DNA from: Datnioides undecimradiatus
Lineage: Eukaryota; Chordata; Actinopteri; Lobotiformes; Datnioididae
Direction of reading: 5' to 3'
Assembly (NCBI GenBank): GCA_008933995.1
Contig: WARS01000137.1
Span: forward strand, 380,501-444,500
Length of the DNA stretch: 64,000 nucleotides
Under the pieces are notes generated by a model. The model was not told where the DNA came from. It saw nothing but the letters and a program-made list of their open reading frames with translations, and ran no database searches. The position numbers and the translations under genes are program-made. This document shows, piece by piece, positions 22,801-35,241 of this stretch; the stretch's first letter is position 1, and each line of letters opens with the position of its first letter.

Positions 22801-25552
22801 TGTTTCACATTCAGGAAACATCCGTGTATCCAAACAACGCTCTGCAGAGAGCAGCTCAGTCCTCAGCTGCTGCTGCTGCTCTCCATCCAAATGAGTTTTG
22901 ACTAAAACAAAGCAAATGAATGTTTGTTTCCATCCACTGCAGCGACGGTTAGGAGCTGGTTCATCTGGATAAGCAGCAGGTGGCGCCAACTGTCCAATCA
23001 GACAACATGTTTTACCACTGAAGAAGAAACAAACACTACCTCAAGCAAGTTTTAGCACGTTTCCATCAACGTCTTCTGAAGTTAAACTTGAAATAGCAGC
23101 TTGAAAAGATGGACACGTGATTAGCGTTAGCGCTCGTTAGCTTTGAGCTTTTAGCCTTTAATTTGGTGCCACTTCCAGATTCGATCTCCAACTCAGAAAT
23201 AATGAGCTTCCTTTTCAAAGTTCCTGACAAACCTGGTGGTGGTCCTGCCTCTGAAGCCTCCAACAGGGCAGTGTGGTAGGAAACCACCAACATCTTCCGT
23301 CCACGTTAAATAGTCCTCTGCGACGCTTCATTCTGACCTTCGGTGTATCCGTCATTACACTCCCACCTCTTTAACATCTCTTTAAAACCACTACAGTCCT
23401 TTATAAATGAGCGTTTTGCTGTTTTTCTGGTTGTACCTCCTACGCATCATTGTTAATGGTTTATAAAGCACATTAAACTGCCTCCATACATCAAAACGCG
23501 CTTCATAACCGTTTACATACATCTGTCTTGGCTTTTGTAATTGCCGTTTCCCACCCGAGGCTCTTTCTGCACAGCTGGTGATCCAGGAAGAGGAATATCT
23601 CTCCTTTTTATTTATCACATTTTCCTTTTTTATGGGCTTTTTAAAGTTGATGTCGCTGCACAGAGTAACTGCTGGCGTGTGGAAATAAGCTGCGACCTAC
23701 GTTAAGTCCCTAATCGTGGGATCCATGGACATCTAGTCCTCACAGTTACATGTGATTCCCCTCTCTGAGGTCGACTCTTCGTGCTTGTTAACGCAGTGCT
23801 CTGTAGATCTATTCTGGGTGTATATATACACATATACATCTGTTTCACTTTGAGCCTCAGACAGAGGTTATTCCTTTCCCATTATTCACACAGTGGCGCA
23901 ATGTCAGGCGGAGTAGAGGGCATCAGATGGTATCGTCTTGAGCACATTCACCTTCCCTGTGGCGCCGCCTTACAAACATTTAACCGCCGACCAGAAAACG
24001 CTCTGCAACTCCAGATAAATGTGTTATGTTCAAATTGAATTATGATCCAGCTGTAGATAGTGGATTTGCTGCGGCGGCAACGGAGGATCAGTATTTCTCA
24101 TTTAAATATTCATGCGGGGTAGACAAAGGGAGGAAATGGAAACTGAGTCGGATGAAATCCCAGGTCTCACGTTTCCGAAACTCAGGTGGAGGAGGAGGAA
24201 GGAGGACGTCACGAGACACTCAGGTGCTCAGTGGGGAGGCATGAGCTGTTGATGCACATGTGACATCTCGTCACAGCAAACGGGACTATTCAAAAACCGA
24301 CTATTGTTATTAAGAAAATAATGCAAAGTCCTGAAAATTCAAAGAACAGACAGAAAACGTGCACACGCTCAGATTAATGACACTTATTTCTTCAGGTATT
24401 TGTTTTAAGGACACAGCAGGGCCCAAACAGGGTGGAGCTGTTGAGTCGCAGCATCTTTATGATTATGGTTTTAAGGGTTTTTGGTTCGGGAGTCCTTCTG
24501 GATCCGTCCTGGTGTGTGGATCTAACGTTAAATCCAATGCTGCGCTGCAAACAGCTGGACCCCAAAAACCTGGCTCTGGCTTTGAAGGACTGCTGCTTCA
24601 AAAGGTTTAATTAGGCAAAAGTCTATTGCATCTCCTGTGTGTGAGTGGTTTAATGTGGGTTTTGCTGCAGATCCCTGAAGGCGAATCAGATTGGAGGCTG
24701 TCATCACCACATAAACATGATGCGTTGACGACCCGTGATCACATTTAGCTTCCCGTCAGTACTGAGGCCTGATGAACAGGGGCTGGGGACGATGACTCGT
24801 ATCTTTAAGCAGAAACAGTTGGTTCAGGCCTGCAGCGGTGCCTTCATTACCATCTGAAAGCATCTTCTCCCCAGAGAAAGTCAAGAGTTTCAGTCAGTGT
24901 ACTCGACTAAAGACGACGAACGTCAACACAACTAATCAGACCCAGCTGATGGGTGTAGAGTCGGTCAACGTGCTGCTGTCCGAACCCAGTTTAACGTCAC
25001 GCTGGAGTGTACGTGGTGTAAATCTACATGACTCCCTGTTAAAGCACACTCGGACCAGTTTGAAGTAAACAGGCCTCAACAGCTTCTCAAATCCATCATC
25101 TCGACACGATACCGAGGACATCACAGTTTACTCCGATGACCAGCGCGACCCTCGGGTCTGGAGCCAGCAGCCCATCAGGACAAGGTGAAACCATAGTGGT
25201 GCATTTCCCAAAAACCTGCAGGGCCTGCAAGATGACGACTCAGCGGGGACCAGGACTTGTTGAGTCCCTCACAATTCAGGATGCACGGGAACTAAAGGGG
25301 GTCTTACTCGGACCCAGTGAGGTCTGCTTTATAATGTGGACCCCCCCAGAGTTCATCCAGTGACATTCAGGTCTTTAAAAACACATTAAAACAGAAGCTT
25401 CCCTCTCTCCAGCCGGCTGTTTCATCAGCCTCCGAGGGGAGGCGAACACCGAGCTGCTCCAAAGAATGACTCCAACGGCCGAGCCCGGAGATCCATCAAA
25501 AGCAGCGGGGAGGGGGATGATTGCAGCGCCGGCCCATCCATCTCTGAGCGAA

Positions 25553-25860
25553 TTACAGCCACCGCGAGGGAGAAATCAACCGCAGGAGGGGGGAGGAGGG
25601 GAAGAGCAAGGGGGAGACAGGAGAGAGGACAAAAGGAGGGAGCAAAAGACTGAGATCAATGCAGAGATGGGAAAGAGGATGAGGACAGATGAAGCGTAGG
25701 AGGTAGAGACTGGGGAGGAAAAGGCAAAAGTAAGGATAACAAGAGGGGGAGAAAAGGGAGGAGGAGAGAGGAGACAAGGTGGGAAGGCTGCTCGGAGTCA
25801 GAAAAGGGAGGAAGGGAGGATGTGAAACAGTGAGAAGGGAGTTTGGCTACGAGGTGACAA
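25553..25860 (+). repeat. purine-rich (GGGAGGA)n low-complexity tract
   Basis: About 300 bases of strongly G/A-biased sequence with many GAGGA, GGGAGG and AAGGGAGG pieces, the mirror of a CT-rich tract on the other strand. The Ser/Pro/Leu-rich minus-strand frames are artefacts of it. Confidence 0.8.
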
Positions 25861-26274
25861 ACGAGCCCAATATACAGTCTGTACTTCCTCCCCTGCTCGG
25901 CCTCCATCGATCATACATCTGATGTTCTAAACAGACCCTGAACGCCTCACCCCCCCCCATTCAGAGGGACCCAACCATCCTCCGAACTTTCAGCCCAGGA
26001 GACGTGACTTCACCGTGCCCGACGCCAGCCTCCGTCTCAGAGGGGTGGAGCTTCGAGCTGATGAAGGTGAGGCAGGTGGGCGTTCAGGAGGGGGGGGGGT
26101 GATACCATCCAGAGCCGAGACACAATTACCCCTCTAAGCCTTTTATCGATGGAGAGATGGAGGGAGGGGATTTAACCGAAGGCTCCTCTTCATAAATCCT
26201 CCCAGAGCGCGGGGACCTTCTGCAGGTGGGGGTTTGTGTTACCGCCCCAGCACCACCTGCCCCACCAGGCAGGC

Positions 26275-26620
26275 ATATATTATTATTCTTATTAATTATT
26301 AATAATACTTATTTCATTCATGACAGCATTTTTTCTTTTTATTCAGTCTTCTTTTACTTTTATGTGTTGTTTTGTTGTTTTGTGTTCATCAGGTTGTTTT
26401 TGTTTTGTCACTGATCTATTTATTTTCTGCCTTTTTAACCAATTTTTAAACTGATTTTATGCATTTTTTTGTGTTTTTAATCGTTTTTGTGTGTTTTGTG
26501 CAATTAATTTGCTTTTTATTTTACGTATTTATTTATTTATAGATACATATCTATTTTATATATCTATATCTATTTTATCTATTTTAACAGCTTTTGCAGA
26601 TTCAGCTTTACACTGTACAA
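26275..26620 (+). repeat. AT-rich low-complexity stretch
   Basis: T-rich and TATT-rich sequence with short ATTT and TATC runs. No gene or structured element is seen. Confidence 0.75.
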
Positions 26621-26702
26621 ATTCTTATTAACAGGACGAAGCTGACTGAAGCAAAGTCGTGATCGGGATGAACTGGACTGAATTCAACACACACACACAC
26701 GC

Positions 26703-26705
<3 letters not shown>

Positions 26706-26744
<39 letters not shown>
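26706..26744 (+). repeat. (CA)n microsatellite
   Basis: About 38 bases of CA repeat, with a shorter CA run just upstream (26687-26700) separated by GCCTG. Confidence 0.95.
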
Positions 26745-26746
<2 letters not shown>

Positions 26747-26999
26747 ATGTGAAAGCGAAACGACAAACGCTCTCACATGAACCTGAACAGCTCCGACCCC
26801 TGAACCGCGCTGACTCACTTCACAGGACGCCGCGGGCCGGGGATGAAATGTCGCCCATGAGCAGCGAAGCGTCCCGAACACGACCATGATCTCATAAAAC
26901 CTCCCGGTAAGTGCGAGTGCATCAATGTGACGACGAATCTGTTTTATTTTATTTAGTTTTGTCTTTTATCCACTGGAAAATATGAAAAAACACACCATC

Positions 27000-27095
27000 T
27001 CCAGTCACGCTAGCTGCTAATAGCTAATAGCTCATAGCTGTGTGTTAGCAGGTTTATTGTACTTCAGATTAGCATGTTAGCATGCTAACATTTGC
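27000..27095 (+). repeat. fish 'GCTAGC/TTAGCATGCTAAC' interspersed repeat
   Basis: Reiterated GCTAATAGC, AGCATGTTAGCATGCTAACA and related words match a repeat class common in percomorph genomes. A better copy of the same kind of sequence is at 45.6 kb. The boundaries are approximate. Confidence 0.45.
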
Positions 27096-30000
27096 TCACT
27101 CTCTTGGCAACATGTCTGTATATTTGATATTGTTGAAATGATTTAAACAGGCGACTGAATCAAGACACAAACGGCGGGCAGAGTCAGGCAGCTAGCACAG
27201 CGACAGTTAGCGTCTTCTGCGGCTGCACGTTCAGGTCCTGTGCATGTTGTCACCACACCGTCGTCTGTAAGCCTCTTCCCTCATTGTGACGAGCCTTCGA
27301 GTCGCCTGGAGCAAAGAGACGAGCAGCGTGATGCCGTTTATATTCCACGCTGCTCCGTCCGATACCTGCTCACTGCTGCTGCACAAACCCACGAGACGGC
27401 GATACGCTGGGGCCGCCGCCGCCGCCGCCTCATCAGCATTTCAAAACATTTATTCACATCTGAGCAGATCGGGACAATGCAAATGACAGCGAAGAGGCAT
27501 CAAAAGACTTCCTCCATTTTCCATCTGCCAAGCCTTCAAGCTCACGTCAGCCCTCGATGGGAGTTGAGGCCGAGCGATGGCGGCGCCGCGTCACACTCTG
27601 ATCATCAAATAAACCCAAAGAGGGATCAAACCCTGTCCCCCCCCGTCCCCACAGAGCTGAGGTGTGCCTGGCAGGTTTTCTGGCTCCGGCTAATGTCTGA
27701 ATCCCAAACCTGAGACGCAAATGCATCACCAATAAACGGCGTTCCTTCCAAGCAACAGCCGGATCTGGGGAGCAGACTTTACTGTAACAGCAGGGAAACT
27801 GAGATGTCGTCGTCAGGTCCGGGAAGCGCAGCGAGAACCAAACCCTAATCCTTTTAGAAGCTGATTCCTCGCTCAGATCAAATGAACGGGGTCATTTTTA
27901 GTTTCCCCTCATGCTGTAATTCTATTGTGGATGTCAGAAATATCTCAATTTGTGACAGTGCTGGGGCCCTGGGCTGGAGAAACCTCAGAAATTACACTGA
28001 AACCATGACGACAGAGCAAAACCAAACATAAAAAAGCAGAACTGGACTCAGGAGTCCAGCTTCCTGTCTGAAAGACAGGCCAGCAGTTTGTTAAACCTCC
28101 CCTCTGTCTGGGAACTGGACGAACGCTCTGCTGCTTCCTGTTTCAGCAGCGTCAGAGTCGCAACGAGGCAGCGAGCAGCCTGCAGCAGGAGAGGATCCAC
28201 AGCATCAACGGGCATATGGCGCCTGTTTACGCAGCACCACTTGAGTTTACTTGCGCTGAGAAAACACATCTGCTCGGCGCCGCAGCGAGAAGACGAGCGG
28301 GAGCTGCAGCCGAAACGAGCCCCCGATACGGCAAACGAAACAACAAGGAGAGAGCGTTGGTCTTTCAAGCTGTTTGATGCAGGTTCCACGCCCACGCCCC
28401 AAAAATAACTGCAAGAAAAGACAAAATAAGTCCACCCGCGCTCCCCTGAAGTTACGCCCGACTCAACCACCGGGGGCAGCGAACGCACCTCGATACTGCA
28501 CAGCAGCACTGGCTCACCAGTTTAATGCTTTCACGTGAGTTTAGCATGAGCAGAGACTTCATTCGGCTCTGAAGCAGCTGAGCAGAGCGACCTTCGGCCC
28601 CGGGAGACCGATACCAGCGAGATAAGACTTCAAGCATCAGCACCGGATCACATGCTGCACCGTTTCCTGTGCAGGTGAGTCCCGGAGCAGGACTGACCCA
28701 CTCAGCCCACAGCATGAAGACTGCGGTGCAGGTACAGGCCGATAAAACACAGAGCAGCTGCTACGAAAGGCACGACAAGCCAACGCCGATGTGTCATGTG
28801 ACCGAGCACATCGCTCCTCGCTCCGGTCTGAGAGGCGTTTGCTGCAGCAGAGGAGCGATGGCGAGCGTCCAGCGGTGGACTGAGGCAGCGGACCGTGTGA
28901 TTACCACACACCGCGCGATTTATGGGGCGCCGGCGCGCAGCTACAGCGAGCACAGCGAGATGCCTTCGGGTCCGAGCATCAGAGTCTGTCTCGGGACGCT
29001 GATCAGGCCTAATCTGGAGATAAACTGTTTATAAGAGCTCGTTCGCCTCTGACCAGACGTGATAACGGTTTGCTGACACCAGCGACTCACAGGAGGCTCA
29101 GGGTGCAGGAGCCAGGAGACGCTGGCAGCACCAGGCCTTGAATCTGGAGCTTTACACGTAGATTTAGTCAGAAACCAAACAGAAAGGGCTCAAACATCCT
29201 CAACTGTGGCACAAGAACACATGAAATTGTGGATATAACTTAAAACCCGACATTCAGAGCGCAGGCCAGGGTGGATTTATGAATATCTGACTTTTCCTGG
29301 ACTCATTCCTCACATTCGTCTTCTCAGAGTTCTTCTTTGTCTCTCCTGTGAGGATCGCGTCAGCAGTTTGAGCTCCGGTCGCCGTTTTCCTCCCGTGTTT
29401 GATGGAAAGTCGACCTGAAACTGCACCTAAACCCGGAGCCGTGGATTTACTGTACATTTACACTGATTAACAGCGCGCCGCCGGCAGGCTCAGGTTGCTT
29501 TAACTCTGGATTTGCAAACGAGCGTCTCTCCCGTTACAGAGACCAAAGCGCTCCTGACCATGTATGGAGACTGGACTGGGTGGAAACCGTGGCTCCGCTC
29601 TGCACGACCGACCAGAGGCCGACGCTCAGTGTCTGCCTGCAGACTGTGCAGCAGGAGCAGAGGAGAAGTCCCAGCCCGGGTCTCCTCAACATCTGGTTTC
29701 ACTTTACAGCGCTTCACATTTGACGGTCTGCCTGCTGCAGCTCCTCGTTCTCCTTTAAATCTTATTATCTTATGATTATTCTCTCGCTGCCTGCTCAAAC
29801 ACAGAAAACACACACGTCTCATTAAACACCGCAAACTCAACGGGATCCATAAATCATGAAATCAGCCGATCGATATTTAGCAGAACGAGCCCGGCTGTTC
29901 ATCGTGGCTTCGCTGCATCCCGGCACGCTCGATCAATAGCTTATTAAGTTTAATCAGGTGCGTTTGTGCCGCGCGTTAGCGAACATACGGGGCGGCTGGA

Positions 30001-30284
30001 AGGAGCTGAGGAGGCGTCTGAGATCAAACACGAGTCTTTCAGTGTCCATCTGCAGACAGCGTGTCACGACAGCATGTGCAGCGCGTTCGCCGCTGCAGTG
30101 GCGTGGCTCTCGCTCTATCAGCGGAGGAAAAGGCACTGTGAGCTCCAAGAACTCGGCATTCTGGGAAGCACGGCCACGTGTCTCGGTTTACCCATTTCAT
30201 TTGGAAACGTGAGAACGCCGGGCGCTGGGCGGGGAATACTTCCCGCTGGAGCTTTGGAGGTGAAACTGAGCCGGTGACAAAATA

Positions 30285-30303
30285 TGTGTGTGTGTGTGTG
30301 TGT
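30285..30303 (+). repeat. (TG)n microsatellite
   Basis: A short TG run in intron 1. Confidence 0.9.
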
Positions 30304-31479
30304 GGACGTCTGAGCTCCGGGTAACACGTCCAAAAGACTGACAGCGCGACACCTGAACGCACCTGGGCGCACCTGAACGCATCAGTTCGTCTCCTCACCT
30401 CCTCCTGCAGTTTCAGGCTCAAATCGATAAACAAACAGGATTTAGTGAAACCGATTCGCTGCCTCCCGACGAGACGGCTGAGCTTTTTCTACGTTTCCTC
30501 CCAGAAAAACCCACAAAACCGTTTATTTCCTCCCAAATTTACCGATAAACTGTGTTAAAGAACGAGCCGGGCCGTGACCCGCCGCAGTCACCTGAGATAA
30601 AAAGCTACAAATCAAAGCTCGTTGTCAGCAAAATGTCTGGAGATGTAAGTTTAATGTCAGCACAATGCCTGAAAATGTTAAGGTGCAGCACAGGTCGGGA
30701 GGGGGGAGGAGGGGGAGGGGCAGGGAGGGGGCGAAGGGAGGAGAGCACGTCAGGGACAGTTTGGACCTGAAACCAACTGGGACGCAGCGTCCTGGCGATC
30801 CGTCTGACTCTCCTGAAGGACTTTCTGTTGGTTGCAACTCAAAGAAGCATCTCAAATCTGATTCAGACGTGATGCAACTCCGCCGGTCACATGACACGTT
30901 TTAACCAACCCCGGCTGCAGGATTCTCCGAGCGCCATGACTGTCTGGGCAGGCGAGTGCTGGAAGCTGATGGGCCTGTTTGGACAGCTCAGCAGGTTAAC
31001 TGTAATTAAAACTTCGGCTTCTCGTTAATTTCGACGCCATCTGCGCCAACGAGGCGAGCTCGGCCTCCTGGCGTCCTGAGCTGCTGCTCGAACATGTGGC
31101 CTTGGCGGATGACTGAAGGCGGCGCGTCAGTCGACGCTTGATAAAACGAGCACTGAGCTGCAGAGGCGCCCAAGCGACGCTGCTTCTGCTGAGCTAAGGA
31201 GGCGTGTTTCGGCTGTCGTTAAGCTGACCGGTGGCGTGCTGATCTTGTTTTATCACCATGGTAACGGTGAAGCTGCTGCAGGCGTGAACAAACAACAAGC
31301 GCTAACACATGTGGGTTCATTCTGCGTCTGTCAGGACGCCGTGCTGCTCTTCGGTGGACTGGCCCTTTAAGGCGCTCCAGTAAAACCACGGAGACGGCGC
31401 CGCGCTGACCTGATGCTTTCTTGGCTGTGATGTCTCAAGCTCAGTTTTAACTGCTTTCGGAACTCAGTGTTTTGAGATG

Positions 31480-31481
<2 letters not shown>

Positions 31482-31516
<35 letters not shown>

Positions 31517-31571
31517 ATTCCTGCTCAGTCAGCTGTTGTGTCATGTCGGTGTGTGTGTGTGTGTGTGTGTT
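31482..31571 (+). repeat. two (GT)n microsatellites 36 bp apart
   Basis: GT runs at 31482-31513 and 31549-31571. Confidence 0.95.
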
Positions 31572-31828
31572 TTGCATCCATGAGTGTTTGTGCTCTTGTA
31601 TCTCTGTGAGGACTGGCTCGTTCCTGCAGAGCGTCAGCTGGTTAGAACCTCCTTCTGCAGGGTCCTGGCGAGTACAGCAGTGTAGAGCGTGGCATTTTGT
31701 ATTTGATGAGGAGGCGGAGCTTAATTGGCGTGAAAGACAACAGGCGACCTCTGGTGCTCAGTGCTGTAATCAAACATCTCTCTGCCGCCCGGAGGCTCCA
31801 AGAACGACCGGAAGCTCCCAAACAAGCC

Positions 31829-31849
31829 ACACACACACACACACACACA
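31829..31849 (+). repeat. (AC)10 microsatellite
   Basis: A short AC run in intron 1. Confidence 0.9.
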
Positions 31850-31948
31850 AGAGTCCTTCATGCTCAAGATTCACCTGTGGACTCCAGGTGGAGAACACCT
31901 GATGAGCTGCAGCTGCAAAGTACAACCCGATCTACTACACAGGCTGGA

Positions 31949-32065
31949 CAGCACTGCAGTACTGTTACTACATCAAGAGACGCCCAGCACTGCAAGTACT
32001 GTTTACTGCATGAGGCGCAGCACTGCAGTACTGTTACTGCATGAGGCACGCAGCACTGCAGTGTG
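31949..32065 (+). repeat. 33-36-bp tandem repeat, 3.5 copies
   Basis: Units begin CAGCACTGCAGTACTGTTAC at 31949, 31985, 32018 and 32051 (the last partial). The second and third are 33 bases; the first is 36 and more diverged. Each contains CTGCAG or CTGCAAG and two of them end in TGCATGAGGC. Confidence 0.9.
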
Positions 32066-32616
32066 TTCCAGATGGATCCATGAGACCCAGCCTGAGCTCC
32101 CCAGGAACAGGAAGTGACAGGACCTGTGCTACGTCACGTTCATTGTGCGTTAAAGCCGAGCTCAAGGTCACATCAACCAGGATAAAACCGGATTTCATCA
32201 AACGAGCGATTACTTCCCATCCCGTCGACCCGGACACGTGAGTCAGAGCTGAATCTGAGCGGATCCGACGCGTCCGGAGTGAAAGCAAGCGTTCGGAGCC
32301 GTTTGGAGCTTTGAGGGCTGCAGCTCGGTGGAGACGCTGCAGCTGCTCAATCAACAACTTCGAGCTGCGATTCATAAAGCAATCACCGGCAGCTCATCCC
32401 ACCAGCGCCACCCTCGTGATGAGGCGGCATAGACCCGTGCCCTGCGATTGGCCCTGAGGCGTGTCAGTCAAGCTGATCCAGGCAGCTGATTGGACGTCGG
32501 GGTGGTGATGTGCGCTCGACGGTTCAGGCAGGGAGCAGATCAATGTCATACAAATGCAGGCTCATTCACCGACACACAGACTGGACTCTGTCAGCCTCCC
32601 CTACTCTGCACTGTCT

Positions 32617-32618
<2 letters not shown>

Positions 32619-32671
<53 letters not shown>

Positions 32672-32719
32672 TACACACTGCAGGCTGTGCACACACACAA
32701 AGACACACACACACACACA
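32619..32719 (+). repeat. (CA)n microsatellite pair
   Basis: A CA run of about 50 bases (32619-32669) followed by shorter CA runs to 32719. Confidence 0.95.
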
Positions 32720-32823
32720 GAGGAGTCTGAAATGAAAAAGCAGCCCCCTACCCGACTCGTTGTTCTCTGAATCCATCTTGGTGGAGGCGAAGCGGAGGAC
32801 GGCCTGCCAGGTGGACCTCGACG

Positions 32824-32941
32824 CCTCTCTCTGTTTCCTCCTCTCTCTCCCTCCCCCCCCCCCCCTCCCTCCCTCTCCCCTCTCTCTCTCTCTCTCCCCC
32901 CCTCCTCTCCCCTCTCTCTCTCTCCCCTCCCACCCCCCCCC
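32824..32941 (+). repeat. (CT)n/(C)n polypyrimidine tract
   Basis: Nearly 120 bases of C and T only, with poly-C runs of up to about 14 bases and (CT)n runs. It is a candidate for triplex (H-DNA) structure by composition. Confidence 0.95.
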
Positions 32942-33002
32942 ACTCACATACTGGCTCTCATCTCTGACCTTGCAGTGTTTGTGTTTCCCCTCGCCGCCGC
33001 CG

Positions 33003-33040
33003 GCAGCAGCAGCAGCAGCAGCAGCAGCAGCGGCAGCAGC
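33003..33040 (+). repeat. (CAG)n microsatellite
   Basis: About ten CAG units, then CGG and more CAG. It creates poly-Ser and poly-Ala frames that are not genes. Confidence 0.95.
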
Positions 33041-33139
33041 TCTGCAGTCGGCTGCTGCAGGTGCAGCTGCTGCATCCAAACAGACAAGAACCCCCCTCCG
33101 ATTCCCCGGACAGATGAGGGGGAACACGTTAAACAACCT

Positions 33140-33229
33140 GCACACACACACACACAGAAATTATGCACACATGCACGCACAGATGACATGAGCGAGTGTG
33201 TTTCCTGTGTGTGTGTGTGTGTGTGTGTT
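33140..33229 (+). repeat. (CA)n and (TG)n microsatellites in opposite sense
   Basis: A CA run at 33140-33156 and a TG run at 33206-33229, about 50 bases apart. Together they form a small inverted pair. Confidence 0.9.
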
Positions 33230-33311
33230 GGGCTGAAGGTGTTTTAATCATCCTGATTGGAGTGTGATTATACAGATTTACTGAGAGAGACTGCTGCAGA
33301 GGGAGTTTATG

Positions 33312-33415
33312 TCTGCGTGTGTGTGTCAGCATCTGTGTGTGTGTGTTAGCCTCTGTGTGTGTGTGTGTGTGTGTCAGCCTCTGTGTGTGTGTGTCAGCCT
33401 CTGTGTGTGTGTGTA
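33312..33415 (+). repeat. compound (TG)n-TCAGCCTC minisatellite
   Basis: TG runs of 8-20 bases are separated regularly by TCAGCATC, TTAGCCTC or TCAGCCTC, giving a higher-order repeat of roughly 20-26 bases. Confidence 0.9.
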
Positions 33416-33697
33416 ACAGTGTTTTCTCTCTGTGTGAGGACCAGTTTTGGGTTCAGGCCTCGGGCTCGTCTGCGCTCTGAAGGTTCAGGGGTTTGTCAAA
33501 GGGCGAGGACGTTGCGGGAGACGATGACACGGGGGTCTGAGGCGGGGACGTCTGATGTGACTGTGAAGGAGGAAGAGGAGGAGGTGGAAGACGCTGTCTG
33601 TCTGACAATCATCCTGGAACATGCTGGATTTCAGCTCCTTTAATGTGATTCAACCTTTGGCTCCAGTTAGCATGCTAACAATGGTCCTCACAAGTGT

Positions 33698-33700
<3 letters not shown>

Positions 33701-33734
<34 letters not shown>
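33701..33734 (+). repeat. (GT)17 microsatellite
   Basis: A perfect GT run in intron 1. Confidence 0.95.
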
Positions 33735-33736
<2 letters not shown>

Positions 33737-34625
33737 GTCACAGATGGCCGCAGCAGATACTATGATGCCACACGCCGCTCAGACAGCTCACACGCTAATT
33801 TTAGAGCCCGTGAGCTGAGAACATGGCGGACAGACAGCGATCAGTCCAACGCTCGTTTTAAAGAATGTTTCTAATTTAATTCGCTGCAGCCGCCTGAAAA
33901 CCGCGAGATGAGACGAGCGAGGACACGTCACAGTGCGATCGATCAGATCTCAGACCAGCTGTGTTTTGTAGATCTGACCCCGCGGCGCTGCAGCTTCACC
34001 TCAGGAGCTGCAGCCAGCACTGCAGACGGCTCCGGTGTCGATGCAGCCGATCGCTGTGTCCTCGATCCAGACTGGTGCTGCTGTGTTTTGGGACTGCGTG
34101 CATGAGGCCGAGCAGTTTCCCCTGCAACGTCTTCCTCTTTCCCCAAAAACGACATTTCGACCTGCGATCCAGCACGAGACGCTGGCGCCGCTCAGCGAGC
34201 TCAACAAACAGCTAAACAAATTCAACACATGAGACTGAGGTGAAAGGCATTGTGGGAGCTGTAGTATGTAAGATAGTTTGCAGCACAAACAGGAAGTGAC
34301 GAGCCAACGTGTCAGATGGCGTGTTCTGTCAGGGAGAGCGTCGCCACGCAGGCGACACCGCACCAGCACCTGCCTCACGTCGATACAGACGCGAGGAAAC
34401 ATCCGGCGACAACGCGGGACGAAGGAAATGCTGTGAAATCCTTCAGAGAGCGGCGAGGCGGCGAGAACTGGCGAGCCGGGCGGCAACACGACGACAAGCA
34501 CACCGAGATGAAAGCCTCGCTCTGTGCAACGAAGCGACGGGCGCAGGAAACGCAGGAGGCGCTTCTCCTTTGATGTTATATTTAGGCCAAATCCTCCTGC
34601 ACAGAGCACACCGTCTTCCAGAGTG

Positions 34626-34660
<35 letters not shown>
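34626..34660 (+). repeat. (AC)17 microsatellite
   Basis: A perfect AC run in intron 1. It produces the Cys-Val stretch in the long minus-strand chance frame over 34.0-34.8 kb. Confidence 0.95.
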
Positions 34661-35031
34661 CCGGCGGAGCAGCACATCAGGCCCGCTGAGTTTCATCGAC
34701 TTTGATTCATCCTCCATCCCAGGTACTCCTGAGACGCACACAGATGCATGCTGGGTGACGCGGTTCCGCTCAGACACAACTTCACATGAAAACTCTGATC
34801 ACGCACGTTCATGTCGGCCTGTGAATGCAGCACACAGCTGAAGCTCAGTCAGCACGTCTTCTTCTTCTTCATGCTGTCGGCCTCCGTTCGTCCTGTTCTG
34901 GACTCATGTGAACAGCGTGCCGCTCTTGAACGCATCCCGCTCTTTACCCTGAGGTGATGTCACGTTTTTACAGCAGGCGTCGGTCCATGCATCAGTTTAT
35001 CTTATGCACATCAACCCTGAGCTGGTGTGAC

Positions 35032-35069
35032 TGCAGCCGCAGCAGCAGCCGCAGCAGCCGCAGCAGCAG
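35032..35069 (+). repeat. (GCA)/(GCC) trinucleotide repeat
   Basis: GCAGCCGCAGCAGCAGCC-type interrupted triplets in intron 1. Confidence 0.9.
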
Positions 35070-35197
35070 AGTGAGTGACGGCAGCGACGGCGGGTTTGTC
35101 CTACATAATGACTTAATTGAGGTGGTTAACACTTTGAGGATAATGAGAGCCTCTAGACCCACAACAGACCCAGGAGTGAGAGCTGCGAAATGGAGCA

Positions 35198-35199
<2 letters not shown>

Positions 35200-35239
<40 letters not shown>
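35200..35239 (+). repeat. (CA)n microsatellite
   Basis: About 40 bases of CA. Confidence 0.95.

Positions 35240-35241
<2 letters not shown>

Larger units (their letters stand above)
13018..26620 (-). other. efr3a intron 1, 3' half: noncoding
   Basis: This part of the 25-kb first intron holds mainly single-copy-looking sequence. It includes a fish repeat with tandem CTCF-like motifs (about 17.84-18.29 kb), a CAA/CAG microsatellite (19070-19110), a purine-rich tract (25.55-25.86 kb) and an AT-rich stretch (26.28-26.62 kb). A possible but weak alternative first exon lies at 19771-19897. Repeat-poor blocks around 15.35-15.7 kb and 20.8-21.35 kb could be conserved noncoding DNA, which I cannot test. 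No nested gene is supported. Confidence 0.6.

Noticed and set aside
32618-33151. 177-codon minus-strand frame with poly-Ala, Glu/Arg/Gly and Cys-Val stretches
   Set aside because: Entirely a translation of CAG, CT and CA repeats.
34001-34777. Longest open frame in the window, 258 codons on the minus strand
   Set aside because: It crosses an AC microsatellite and GC-rich intron, has no recognisable domain, and several equally open frames overlap it on both strands.
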